From contig VWPU01011606.1 of assembly GCA_013398955.1 (NCBI GenBank), positions 1 through 64,000 on the forward strand: a DNA stretch of 64,000 nt, given 5' to 3'. A model generated the notes under the pieces. The model was given only the letters and a program-made list of their open reading frames with translations, searched no databases and was not told where the DNA came from. The DNA comes from Callaeas wilsoni (lineage: Eukaryota; Chordata; Aves; Passeriformes; Callaeidae). The position numbers were made by a program, and so were the translations under genes. Within the stretch, counting starts at the first letter, position 1. Every line of letters starts with the position of its first letter. Shown here piece by piece: positions 1 to 11,620 of the stretch.

Positions 1-560
1 GCCGCCGGCGGGGACCCGGCCGTGCCCTCCCGCAGGGCGCCCGCCCGCTCGGGGTCCGGGTCGTGCCGGGCCGGCGGCGCTGGCCGGGGGCGGGCGGGTG
101 TCCGAGGTCGGGCGGGAGGCGCTCGGGAAGTCCTGATGCGCAGAGAACCGGCAGCCGCGGCGCTCCCACTTGTGCGAGTCTCCTTCCCCCCGCCCGGCCA
201 GGCCGACCCCGGCTGAACCACGGTGTACACCGAAGGCACCGACGAGCCCTAGGAGCCCACCGCTAAGCACAGCGGAGCCCCGCTTCGACCTCTCCGCAAG
301 AGGAGCGGGGGAGGCATCTTTCAACACCCTCCCAGTGGGCAGGTAATTCCTGCCGAGGACGGGCGAACGTGCCGTGCCGGCCCGGCGGCGCACACGAGTC
401 CGCCGGCCGGAGCCAGGCACCTGCCCCTCGGTGTGAGCGGGAGCCGGGCCTTGCGGGGCTGTGCGGGCAGCCACAGGCGCGGGATCCCGCACGGCGGCTC
501 TGCTGCTGGCTCCGGGCACCGTGAAACTACGGCCGCTGCTGTACTGTACACTGCTGTGCG
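1..560. promoter_or_regulatory. CpG island, probable promoter/5' exon of a gene extending off the left edge
   Basis: The first ~560 bases are strongly GC-rich and dense in CpG, in sharp contrast to the AT-rich sequence that starts near 570. In birds this pattern marks unmethylated promoters and first exons. No coding start with a long frame is visible: the ATG at 136 opens a frame of only 27 codons on the plus strand. A GCAG/GTAATT sequence at about 337-346 could be a splice donor of a plus-strand non-coding first exon, but the +5 base is not optimal. Which strand is transcribed cannot be decided from this window, and the island is cut by the window edge. The CpG-island call is direct observation; the promoter role is inference. 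Confidence 0.72.
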
Positions 561-570
561 GTGTACAGTA
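542..570. repeat. Perfect inverted repeat, 10-bp stem with 9-base loop
   Basis: The arms TACTGTACAC (542-551) and GTGTACAGTA (561-570) are exact reverse complements around a 9-base spacer. The repeat sits at the boundary where the CpG island gives way to AT-rich DNA. It could be an RNA hairpin if transcribed, or a dyad protein site. No known motif was assigned. Confidence 0.8.
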
Positions 571-2926
571 AAGAACCGTGTTGCAGAAATCTGCCAGTAA
601 CTGCCGACGGAGGGGAAAAAATATTTCCTGAAGGAAACCTGCTTTAAAAGAAGGCTTGACTACATTAGGAAAAATGGTGCACTTTCTCCCCCGCTATCAT
701 ACCCTGACATAACTAGTATTAACTTGAGTAAAAACACCTTGCCATCGTTGAATTAATTGAAGGGAACTAACTTGGTTTAAAAATAAAGAAGTTGTCCAGT
801 CTAGACAGCACTAGCTGAACGTACAGTCTCCTATATGTTACATGCCAGATCTCAAGTAGCTTCAGTGATTTGCAGCACAGAATTAAAGTATGGCTGTCTA
901 CCTGCAAAACAAGGACATGGAATTGTTTCGTAGCTGGTCCACAAAAATCAAACATTTTCCGCTCTGGTAAACAATGCTTGCAGATTTAGCATAGTTTAAA
1001 ATAAAATTTCCTTTCACTACAGAAAATGCCTGCTGCAGAAATGTATGAACAATATCATTTAAGTCAGAAATACAGGTATCCTTCCCAGCGCAGTCCTCCC
1101 TGGACACAGAAATTGTCACTAAGCCCGGAAGGAAAACATTTTAGCTGTTTTATTTAGAAAAGTTAGAACAGCTGCCGCAAGACCTTTTGGGAATTCTGCA
1201 TTATTTCCCAATGGATGGGTTACCTCCTTTAATCTCTTTAACATTCACGAAATTCACCGTTTGAGATAAGAGTGGGAAGCACCTCATTCTCAAAGTACAG
1301 GGATAAGAAGCATTTCATTGATTCTTTGGAACTAGAAATTCCTGTCATAACTAGCTAAGACTTCTTTTGCCGATAGCTTTCCCTCCCCTACCCAGTGAAC
1401 TGCTATTTCACATTCTTGCATATTTTCAAGAAGACACACCAGCAGCTGAATTGCAGAATGAGAAGAATACCTATCAGGCAGCAGAGTATCATCATTACCC
1501 ACTGGCAATCCTGCCCTCTGACTCTACCAGCCCTAATACTCCAAGAGTCAGCAAGACCATCAGTTCACACAGTTCTTATCTCATGGCCGTTTGGTTTCAA
1601 ACCCAAACTAAATTATCAAGTCCTAACTCCACCCACCTGAATTTACTCCAAATGCTTCAGACATTTTTCTGAGTGAATCAACATGCCTCTTTATTGGCAA
1701 GCAAGGAGATTTATTGCATTTATTATCACTTGTAAAAGTCAAGTGTCTTGAAAGACTACCAAGAAGAATTCAGCTAATGAGAAGTATTTCTGAAGTGAGA
1801 AGGGGGAAGCCTCATGAGATGCAAGGTAGTATGCAAAGAAAATTATACCCTGAATGCATTATGCATGCATCTTATTCAGCTCAGTTCTGTTCAAAATTAG
1901 TGGCCAAATTCTCCATGAATATTGGTGGAATATGATCCGTTTCAGAGTTTTCTGGTTTTTCCACGGCAGGTAGGAATTTCCCCAGAGTGCACACTAGAGA
2001 TTGCATTGAAGGGCCACTGTGAGACATGTGCTGTGTAGACAGAAAAGCCAGCGTGATCAATCACAGGGCCAGCAGCAGGTGGCGGAGAAGGTTAGCAGAG
2101 CAGGGGGAAAGACTGCCCGCTGGGTCGGAGGGCTCGCAGACGCTCCCCGCTGAGGTGCCCCGTGAGAGGCAGCAGTGCGGGGCAGCCTCTCGCTGGCTCC
2201 CACTTAACCCTGAGCTCAACAGCAACTGGAGCTGCTGACTTGCAGAGCACTAAAATATCAGCAGCAAGGTAAACACTGCTATCCCTGCCTCTTGGGAAGA
2301 CTGTTCCCCAACTTCTGACTCTTTGCTGGAATACCTAATACAACTAATTTAAGAAAGGAGCACACAGTCTCACGCAGCTCCACTGAAAGAACATTAACTG
2401 CTGGCTTAGAGACTACAGCAGCAGCAGAACAACTAATGTACGGCCATCAAGTAACTAAATCCTCACTGTAATCTCAGGCAAGCCACCAAATTTATTAGGG
2501 TGTTGATTTCCCCATTTCTGAGACAGCAATAATACTAATTCATTTAGCAAAAGATTTGCAACACTGACAGATGAAACTGTTTGTACATCAAGACCAAAGT
2601 ACTTGCTGTACTGAAGGCTGATTAGAAGTTCCAACAGTGCAGAGCTGCACTTTAGCCTTGTGGGCTAATATACAACAGTCTAATCTTTCCACTCAGATTT
2701 CAGAATACCAACTGCAGATGTTGCAGTATCTTATTTAATGAGGATTTCCAGCCATCTCCCTATAGTTCTTTATCTCTTATCCTCCTCTAGATTGGAATCT
2801 CTGAAAATTTCCCACAAGCCATCAAGCACACAAGTACAGCAAGGGTCATGGGCTCACGGGCTCATCTTCCCCCCTCAATCTCCATCTCTGCTGGGAACAT
2901 CTTTCTTTGCTAGTATTATGACCACG
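571..2926. other. Non-coding stretch, no recognised element
   Basis: This is mostly AT-rich DNA with short, overlapping open frames on both strands and no recognised domain. A small patch at about 2035-2240 is richer in G+C and CpG than its surroundings. It holds one 70-codon frame starting at 2026 that does not resemble a known protein. Nothing else could be assigned. Confidence 0.5.
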
Positions 2927-2984
2927 TGTCGTGGTTTAACCCCAGATAGCAACTAAATACCGAACAGTCACTTGCTCCCCCTGC

Positions 2985-3001
2985 CACACACACACACACA
3001 G
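2985..3001. repeat. Short (CA)n run inside LTR copy A
   Basis: A CACACACACA dinucleotide run occurs in the part of the LTR where the family normally has a C-rich segment. It is a local microsatellite expansion inside the element. Confidence 0.75.
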
Positions 3002-3095
3002 TGAGGAGAGAAATCAGAATAAAAGAAAACCAAAAAACCCCCTTAACTCATTGGTTAAGATAGGAATAGTTTCATAATTCAAACAAAATAAAAGA

Positions 3096-3120
3096 TGATG
3101 ATTATGATGATGATGATGAC
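3096..3120. repeat. (GAT)n microsatellite inside LTR copy A
   Basis: GATGATGATT is followed by ATGATGATGATGATGAC. It sits at the same place in the LTR where copy C carries an (AAT)n run, so this segment of the family is prone to trinucleotide expansion. Confidence 0.75.
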
Positions 3121-3504
3121 AGTAATAATACGAGACAGAAAGAGGAATAACACCCAAGAGGAACAAATAATGCACAATACATTTGCTCACCACCTGCTGA
3201 CTGATGCCCTGTTTGTCCCTAGGAAGTAACTGGCCCCTCCTGGCCAATTCCCCCACAGCTTATATATTGGGCATGATGCTCTATGGTATGGAAAATTCCT
3301 TTGGCCAGTTCAGGTCCCCTGTCCTGGCCATTCTCTCTCCCGGTGTCTTGTGCACCTGCTCACTGTCAGAGCACAGGAAACTGAAAAGTCCTTGACTTAG
3401 GGCAAGCACTGCACAGCAACAACTAAAACATCAGTGTGATATCAACATAATTCTCATACTGAATCCAAAACTACAGCACCACTGTCACAGTCAAAAGCAG
3501 GACA

Positions 3505-6500
3505 CCGTGTCACACGACCTTGCTAAATACTTCTACTTTCTGCCTTCTGGCCTCACCTGCCACACTTCAACAGTCCTGGACTATTTATCCTCACCTTTAA
3601 GCCCCTCTTCCTAACTTGGTCTCCAATTACCATGCTCTTTATTGACTGGTGTCCTTGTCAATGTTTATTCTCTCCACATCAGACTCAGATTTCTTCCCTG
3701 AAGTCTGCTGCAAGTTTGCCAGCAAAGCTTGCTCATTAGGATTTAGCATTTGATATGCAGCTGTACAAAAAAACCCTCCTAATTCTTAAGGGTCCTGATG
3801 TACTTTTCAAAGAGCAACGTGGACAGGGCTGTTGACTCTTGTGATCAGACCCTCAGTGTGGGACAAAGCTCAGGCCCCGACACCTGTACACTGACCATCT
3901 TGTTTTGCTTCAGTTCCTCCCCCATGCAGAATGACTGGTGTGTCCTCATCAGTCTTGATATTTCTAATCTTCTGTTTTCTCTGAGGCAATGGATTTAATC
4001 TTGTACAGAGCACAAGCACATTGGACACCTTCAAGAACTTATAAAAACTAAATCATGAATACAGTATGTGTTTATTCGTTTCCTCTTTCACAACTCCTGT
4101 TCCCAGCATTCTTCTCCTGCAGTATCAACACTTCTTTATTTTTAACCACAGCAGACCAGCCTGGTTTTGTTTTTTGCACTATGCCTGCTTTTGGGGCAGA
4201 GAAACAGCCTTGTCTGAATTCCTGGAACAGTACCGAACAGCCAGAGTCTCTGCCCTGTACAGAGGTAACACACCCAACGGGCTGACAAACAGTGCCCCGC
4301 TGCCCTGAAAGAGAGCAGCTCTGGCTCCGCAGCTGCTCTGAGCGCAGTTGTACCCTGCCTGCCCGTCCCATGGCTTTTGCAAGCACGTCCTCCCCTTTCT
4401 TCACCCACAGCAAGCACAAAGCTATAAGCTGCACATGCAGTGAAGGCCCAGCTAACTCCAGCTTACCAAGAGATCTATCTTTTGCTCATTCACTCAAGAA
4501 CATGGAATCAGATTTACAAAGCATTTTCCCAGCCTTGCATTTAATTGCTCTTCAAGTTCTCATTTTCCCCAGCAGGCGAAACCCAACAGAAACAGAACTG
4601 AATCTGTGAGAAAACGAGCACCAATACAAAACTTTGTCAGAAGTGTGAGCGAACAAAACTATCTACAGCATTTCTGTTTCACAGGCTAAAATAAAATTAA
4701 TTTCTTCCAATAAAATCCACAGTTTTTATTAAATAGCTCCTTTATAAATTAATGTATGCACATTTATGACATTATTGTAGTAACGCTTGTAGCTTCTAGG
4801 AAAATGAGTATACTTAGTGCTAAAATTATATACAGCTGAAAAGCTACCAGCAATTGTGTTTCTCTGCATGAGTGTGGTGGGAGGAGAGCATCATGCATGC
4901 TCGTTTGTCCTACATATATTTGTTAAAATGGGTCCATATGAGAGATTCTTCACAGGGTAATTACCCAACATACAAGGACCCCAAGCACAAACCTAACTTA
5001 TACTGGGAAAGGGAAGCTTTTGCCAGTACAGTTTATTTTAGTAGCCTAGTCAGTGGAAAGCAAAACGTTGCTGGGATAAACATACCTTTACTGGAGTCTT
5101 CTGCTTTAATGGTGATACTGGTCTGAACTCACCTAACTAACTCAGTTGGTACATTAACTGTAATGCAAGCCAGTATTTCTAGTACAGTTGCAGTGTTTAA
5201 AGAGGCTGAAAAATAAAAGAACTGTCTTCTGGAGTTTGGTGCTCAGACTCTATCTGTTGTCAAGGTGTAATGCCACAAGATGTGGCCTGGCGTTATCTCA
5301 ACATCAGTATTCACCACTTGGCTGCTGAAGTCAAATTTACAAGTAATCAGCAGAACCAGAAATCAACTGTATTTTTGTTCTCAAAAGCAGTGTGGAGGAA
5401 AAGCAGCAGCCAACACTGCAGACAAGTAAAGATCAGAAATTTTGGGGAAAATTACAGTGGAGAACCATGTTCTTTTTATCAAGCTCCCAAACTGCATTGC
5501 CAAGTGGAATTTCTAAAACTAAGACAAAATTATTTCAAGTCAACATCTCAAATTCTGCCTTAGCTTTCCTGAATACAAACTGTTTACTTCATCAATTATT
5601 TTATTAATTTGTCCTTTATTTGTGTATCTATGTATGCAAAATTAAGTTGCAACAGGACCTCACAGGTAGTGAAGTTTGCGTTCACATCTCATCAACTGAA
5701 GTTCTCGGCAACTGACACTAAACATAGTTTACCATCACTACTGCTGTGAGCCAGAAGGCAATTATTCTCCTCTGACCATCTGCTTGTGCCAGATGCATTT
5801 CCTAGCCACAACTGTCCTTGTGTGAGTCACAGCTTGATTTCCAGCTCTTTGTAGCTCAGGGTATTTCCAGGATCCTTTCCTCTACTCACTACTTGGCTCT
5901 ACTTTTCCTGTTTCTTGAACACTGCTCCTGGAGGAAATCCTGTGAAATGCAGATTCCCAGATTGCAACAATGCAGAGACAACTACGAGAGCCTGTATGAG
6001 GCGGTGCAGGGATGAAGCACAAGCATGGCTGTCTGACCTACACTTGTGTCTGCAAAGAGATGCTGAGAGGGTGCAGGTTGTTGGAAACACACAAAGTGCC
6101 ATAAAATGAATAAGCAGACTTCTATCCTTGGTGTGTGCTACAGACCAGCCCACCAAAAGATCCAGGGAGCAATGAATGGAAAGCAATGAAAAACTGCAGT
6201 GGAAGGACTAAAAAGAGTCAATACCATCTGCAGAAAGGTTCTGTGTTGTCCTGTGCTCCCCTCCACAGCTACAAGTGAGGTGGCCTCCAAGGCTGAACCA
6301 GAGAGCAGCCATCAGGAAGAGCAGGTAATCAAGATTTTGGGAGAAAGGATGAAAGCTGGCACAGAAAAAAAGCACAGACAAAGTACTCACATCTCAGCAG
6401 CAACTTTGGTGGCCAGAGAACCACTCCCCTGACTGCTACATCCATGTCCTGTGAGGTGGGTTTCCCTGCAAGCAGCTTTTGGCTTCTCTACAAGAGAAGA

Positions 6501-6877
6501 GTGCGTTATTATTATGGACTGACTTATTCACTGGGACATTAATTTCTGCCAGGCCTTTTGGCATTGCCCCAGTCTTTCTGGCAACAGGTAACTTCAGTGA
6601 GCAGCTGCAAGTGATCTGGGAGGTATGGTGCATCTGGCACCTCACAGACTTTTTGCAGGCAAGTTTCACATTCCACAGCTTTCTCACAGGGATGCCACAA
6701 GGATGGGGTGGGCCTCAGCTGCAGAAACACTATGAAATAATCTTGGGAATGTTTTTCTCCTTAAATCTGCAGTCTTGTAAACATTGACAGTTAAGCCCTT
6801 TTCTTAGGTTCAGCTAGTTCCAGCACAGTTTAGCACTTCCATAAGTATTTCAAGGACAAAAAAAAATGTTATGGCTA
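3505..6877. other. Spacer between LTR copies A and B, no gene recognised
   Basis: This stretch was examined for retroviral gag, protease, reverse transcriptase, integrase or envelope motifs between the two LTRs and none was seen. The longest frame is 120 codons on the minus strand (4072-4434) with no recognisable domain. The two LTRs are therefore best read as independent solo insertions, not the ends of one provirus. One possible LINE endonuclease scrap near 6120-6190 is listed separately. Confidence 0.55.
6120..6190 (+). mobile_element. Possible CR1 endonuclease-domain scrap
   Basis: One plus-strand frame here reads ILGVCYRPAHQKIQGAM. Avian CR1 ORF2 carries a similar GVCYRPP-type motif in its endonuclease domain, and the nucleotides around GTGTGCTACAGACCA fit that motif too. 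The similarity is confined to about 60 bases and the flanks could not be aligned. It may be an eroded 5' part of a CR1, or chance. Confidence 0.25.
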
Positions 6878-7460
6878 GGCTGTGGTTTAATCCCAGCCAG
6901 CAACTAGGTACCATGCATGTGCTCACTCACTCCTCCTGTCCCCAGTGGGATGGGAAAGAGAATTGCAGAAAGGTAAAACCTGTGAGTTAAGAACAGCTTC
7001 ATAAATGAAATAAAGTACAATATTACATTAATAATAGTAGTGAAAAGGGAGATATGAGAGAGGAAGAGAGAGAAATAAATCCCAAGGTGGACAGAAAAAT
7101 GATGGACAATACAACTGCTCACCACCTGCTGAGCAATGCCCAGCCTGTACCCCTGCAGTGGTCAGCCCTTCCCAGCCAACTCCCCCATTTTATCTACCAG
7201 GCATGATGCTCTTTGATATGGAATATCCCTTTGGCCAGTTGCAGTCAGCTGTCCTGGCTGTGCTCTCTCCCAGCTTCTTGTGCACCTGCTTGCTGGCAGA
7301 GCATGGGAAACTGAAAAGCCCTTGACTTAGGGTAAGCACTGCACAGCAACAACTAAACCAGCAGCGTGTTACCAATGTCATTCTCATAATAAATCCAAAC
7401 CACAGCACTGTAACAGCTATTAGGAAGAAAATTAACTCCATCACAGCCAAAATCAAGACA
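6878..7460 (-). mobile_element. Solo LTR of the same avian ERV family (copy B), with perfect target duplication
   Basis: This copy is flanked by an exact 5-bp duplication GGCTA (6873-6877 and 7461-7465), which fixes both ends. The left terminus has mutated (GG in place of TG); the right ends in CA. The shared family blocks are at 7116-7132 and 7320-7332. The TATA region has decayed: the minus strand reads TAGATAAAA where copy A has an intact TATA. Orientation is minus, as for A and C. No internal viral genes remain, so it is a solo LTR. The 5-bp duplication is a size made by several retroviral integrase classes and does not by itself settle the class. Confidence 0.92.
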
Positions 7461-8938
7461 GGCTATAACAAAATTTTTAAGAACATTTGAGGAGGAAAGT
7501 CACTTCTATCGCTTTCATGCAAGTAGAGGGTTTTACTTATTCCACATCACCTGTCACATAATCCTCAATATTCTTTTTCACAACGAAAAAACACCCCACC
7601 ATGAAAACAACACAATATCAAACCAAACACCACATGTAAGAAAAAAGAAATAAGCTATCCCTGGGAAAAGCCCTAGAGGTTATTGGACCACTGCTGGGCA
7701 GCAGAGTTGGGGTTTCAGCAGCAGACGGGCCAGTCAGCGCTGTGCCAGCACAGACCAGGCAGCCACCAAGCTGTCCTTTTGTCATGCCTGCGAACAGAAG
7801 ACCCATGTAATGACAATCACAAAACTCACTTAAGCTCTGAAAAGGTGACTAATGAGCTCATTCATACTGCCTATAAATTATTCACTACAACACTGAACCC
7901 ACTCAAGACAAATGGCAAAGTAAACTTTAAATACAGGGAGCAGGAGCCTCTTGTATTGTCAACTTCTGCCTGTAAAACTTTTTGCAATGCAACAGACACT
8001 TCATTTGCTTCTGCCCCCTTGTTAAAATCACTCAAATGTTTAGACCTTCTTTTTTACTACCTCTAGCAGAGTTAAAGCAGCTACAGCTCCTACATATTTA
8101 TTTTGCCGCTGCCAAGTCTTTTTCTTTAGTAGTTCCAGGTAATCACAAAGCACTATACATAGCTTTAAATTACATTCTTCAGAAATTAAAGTCTGACCTC
8201 AAAATGAAGGCCAGGTCTAAAGAAGTAAGAAGACAATAGCACATGCATGTTTAATGAGAAGCAGCCCATCTCCAGAGCCTGCACTTACTGATACTTCTGT
8301 GAACATCTACAATTTGTGCCAAAATGAAAACTGAAGTCTTAAAAAAAATACAGTTTCATTTCTTATGTGCTGGTCAAAAAAAGCTTCTGATATGTTTAGA
8401 AACAGTCCATTTGTAAGAATGCTTTTGTTATCCTGTTTAGTGTGAAATAAGAGGCAGGTAATGGTTGGACATTACCAGCACGAGTGGTGGAGTTTGCTGC
8501 TGTGGTGGCTGGAACAGGCTGTAACTCTCTTCAAACAGTACTTTTCTTCATAAGATAAACTACTCTTACCATTTATAAGTTAACTTTAGTAACTTGTTGC
8601 AGGTTGAACTAGCAAGACAGAGTGAACTACAGTGACATTAAAGACAGTGTCTTACATGATGTGTCTGATCTTCAGTGAGAAAACATTACTTCCACCTCTG
8701 GTTACACAATCAACTCCAAAGGTCGGGAACAACTAGATTAAAGGGAAAACCAGGAATTACATAGCTAAAGTCCAGTATGGTATAAAGTAAAGTATGGGAG
8801 ATGTAAGGCAACATCAAGGGGATATTTAAACATGAGAGCAGAAAAATGGCTAGCAAAGGAAGTTTGCAAATGAAATAATTATTCCAGATTTCACTAACAG
8901 TCTACACCACATAGCATGCATGTCAACTCTTCAAAAGT
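7461..8938. other. Spacer between LTR copies B and C, nothing recognised
   Basis: AT-rich DNA. The longest frame is 127 codons on the plus strand from 7683; it has no recognisable domain and ends in a hydrophobic stretch typical of random AT-rich translation. No retroviral motif is seen. Confidence 0.5.
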
Positions 8939-9487
8939 TGTTGTGTTTTAACCCCAGCCAGCAGCTGTCCCACAGAGCTGCTTGCTCACTGCCCCCTAGG
9001 CCTCAGCTGGAATGGGAAGGAAAACTGGAAAAAGGTAAAGCTCAAGAGTTAATAACAATTTAATGACTGAAATAAAGATGAAGATAATAATAATAATAAT
9101 AATAACAACAACAGTATTAATAGATGAACAAATGATGCACAATAGAACTGCTCACCACCTGCTGACTGACGCCCAGCCCGTACCCCTGCAGAGATCAGCC
9201 CCTGCCAGCCATCTCCCACCACACTGAGCATGATGTTCAATGGCATGGAATATCCCTTTGGCCAGTTTGGATCAACTGTCCTGGCTGTGCTCCCTTCCAG
9301 TTTATTTCTGGACCTGCTCACTGTCAGAGCACAAGAAACTGGAAAGTCCTTGACTTAGGGTAAGCACAGCACTGCAACACCTAAAACATCCGTGTGTTAC
9401 CAATATTACTCTCATATTAAATCAAAACCACAGACCTCTACCAGCTACAAGGAAGAAATTAACTCTATCCCAGCAGAAACCACGACA
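8939..9487 (-). mobile_element. Solo LTR of the same avian ERV family (copy C)
   Basis: The plus strand starts TGTTGTGTTTTAACCCCAG and ends ACGACA, giving TG...CA termini. Family blocks are at 9149-9165 and 9348-9360. The TATA segment is lost: the minus strand reads CAGTGTGGTGGGAG where the family has a TATA box before a G-rich run. Flanks AAAGT (8934-8938) and ACAGC (9488-9492) match at three of five positions and may be a decayed target duplication. Orientation is minus. No internal viral region remains. Confidence 0.88.
9078..9115. repeat. (AAT)n microsatellite inside LTR copy C
   Basis: AAGATAATAATAATAATAAT continues as AATAACAACAACAG. It occupies the trinucleotide-prone segment seen as (GAT)n in copy A. 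Confidence 0.8.
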
Positions 9488-11394
9488 ACAGCCCTCCACC
9501 TAGAGAGATTCCTATGGCTCCTGTAACTGAAGGGTGTTGGCAAAGGGCTACATTGAAACCACAGACCCCACCAACCTGCCTGGCAAGGGGCGTTCGCCTC
9601 CCAGTTCAGTGGTGGGAAACAGTGGCACTTCCTGCAGCCAGCTCCCCACACCCTGCTCCTCATTTCCCTAATGAGGCTCAGCAGTGATGTCAGTTTTGCC
9701 CAAGGCACGATTTGGTCTAAATAATAACAAACTACAGTTGGCTACATAATCAGACGAACGCCAGATCTGGGGGAGGATCAGCAAACAAACTGGCGGGACA
9801 GCTTTTAACTGCATGCAACAAAGTCAACACTTGGCTACAAGTGTCAGTGAATCTCTTGACAGGTCAATGCCACTGCTCTTGCTGAGAGTGGCCTGGATGG
9901 CTTTGACCTAAGAGGTCACCTGGGCGGGTTCTCAAGATACCGGTCTCGGCAAACTCTTGCGAGACTCCCATGCCATGAGTAGGGCACACAGCCAGCACCG
10001 CATAACGCTGACCGCCACTTTGGGGCCAGCTGATGCTGCTGAGGCGAAGGCAGCTGGATTATGCTGGGTACCAGGGCAAATGCAGCTCAGTCCAAAGCCA
10101 CTCTGCAGCTGTTAGCCCTACTGGAAAACTGGTCCTGCTACTCCTTCCTCTTGGCTCTCCAAACAACATAATCTCATAGCTCTCAAGATCCCAGTGTATG
10201 TCAATCAGTGGGGAATGCTGGGCTGCTCTGTGCTTTGGTCGTATCATTACAACAAACTGTAGCTATTTCTTACCAGCAATCAGAAAATTCAGATGTTCAC
10301 AAAGCAAAAAACTCATAGATTCAACAAATAGGAAAAATTGTGGCCTCTTTAAATTGCATAATACTCATCTCCTTATGAAAGAAACTGCCATTACTACGCA
10401 GGGGTCCCAGTCAAAAAAAAGCCAAAGTTTATATGCTCCAGTGGTTACAGGGTAGTCATTTCACCCAGTGAGAAAATCTGTAAGTGCTGGCCAGATGACA
10501 CCAGAGAATACACGCATCACCCTTACTTTTATGTATTTCTGTCCATTGTAACAACCTCTACAGTTATGGAGAAGGCAGAACAAATGGGCTGAAACAAGCA
10601 CTGCCATCAGTAACTTACTACCTGTTCTGCTACAGCTCTGGTCCTGCACGCTTCTTATATACAGCCAGAGCTGACTCAGAATTCCCACACACACACATCA
10701 GATTTAGGGTGCCAGAGATATGCTGCACTCACATGTGAAGTGTGGGTCTGCAGCTGGGCCCTTGGTGATACATGTATTCGTGTGTGTGAATGCACACCAC
10801 GGCAAGTGTGTGCTCAGCTCTGTTCAAGACTAGGATTTTAGTCATCAAGTACCCAAAGGGGGTCCTTACTGAAGTTAACGGGTTCCACTTGAGCAGTTTC
10901 TTCTCTCATAGGTCAGGCAGATCGAATAAGATCTTGAAATTGGCCAGGTGGAAATTTATGCCTGCACTTGCCTTACTGAGCAGCAAGTGTGATGCTGGCG
11001 CCTGCAGAGTCCTTAGGGAGCTGGGCTGAAGCTGTCCTCAGGTACCCCAGTGCTCTGTGGCTCTGTGCACTGTTTGATTGCATCCTCGGATTTACGCCAG
11101 TGCTAATCAGCATCCAAACCTCTACCTTTATTTCTTCCTTACCTCCCTGTCACATAACTCCATTCAATGTTTACTGTAAGAGTTGAAGAAGCCAGTCAGA
11201 GCAAAGCTTCTCTTGCTCATGTCCTGGTTCCAGCCATGTCCTACGGAAAAACAGGGCAAATGCACAGCGATACTCTGCAGCATTCTCCTGTACTTCCAGA
11301 GACCTGCTGCTTAAAAGCTGAAGCTAAAGACGCAATCAGATGTTGTGGTATGCTGTAAACCCGAAGATATTTTTTTAATATCAACTTTCAGAAA
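9488..11394. other. Non-coding stretch with one hairpin
   Basis: No gene or known repeat is recognised. A short imperfect hairpin lies at 9943-9965: GTCTC (9943-9947), one bulged G, GCAA (9949-9952), a 4-base loop, then TTGCGAGAC. All open frames are under 90 codons. Confidence 0.5.
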
Positions 11395-11620
11395 GGTTCC
11401 TGTAAGCTTCAGCATCAACAACAGCCTGTAGCAAGAAGTTCCATGCTTTAACTATTGACTGTGTGAAAAAAATTCTTCCTTTGCTTTAAACGTGTCACCT
11501 CATAGCTTTGCTTGAAAACCCTATTTCTTGTGTATTATGGTAATTATCGTATATCTAGGACACATGACTCAGGTCTATGCAGACTTCTCTTGATTTTATA
11601 GTGCCTTCCTACTGCTCCAA
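11395..11620 (-). mobile_element. Old CR1/L3-type LINE 3' fragment
   Basis: The plus strand reads like the antisense of the C-terminal/3' region of an ancient amniote CR1 family. The order of landmarks is preserved: TTCCATGCTTTAACTATTGA, then CTGTGTGAAAAAAATTCTTC, then CTATTTCTTGTGTATTATGG and GATTTTATAG. The family has matching TTCCACA..., CTGTGTGAAGAAGTATTTCC, AGTTCTTGTATTATGAG and GATTTTATAG segments. The copy is heavily mutated and no open frame remains. The assignment is from memory of the family. Confidence 0.6.

Larger units (their letters stand above)
2927..3504 (-). mobile_element. Solo LTR of an avian endogenous retrovirus (copy A)
   Basis: Read on the plus strand the element begins TGTCGTGGTTTAACCCCAG and ends with GGACA, so it has the TG...CA termini of an LTR. 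It matches a neoavian LTR family whose sense strand starts TGTCCTGGTTTCAGCTGGGA, which places this copy on the minus strand. A TATA box (TATATAAG) is kept on the minus strand at 3259-3266. Copy A shares blocks with copies B and C: TGCTCACCACCTGCTGA at 3184-3200 and CCTTGACTTAGGG at 3390-3402. Flanks CCACG (2922-2926) and CCGTG (3505-3509) may be a decayed 5-bp target duplication with two transitions. No gag, pol or env sequence lies beside it, so it is a solo LTR left by recombination. The exact Repbase name is not certain. Confidence 0.88.

Noticed and set aside
3505..6877. Possible provirus interior between LTR copies A and B
   Set aside because: No gag, protease, reverse transcriptase, integrase or envelope motif was seen on either strand, and copy B has its own exact target duplication, so the two LTRs are not the ends of one provirus.
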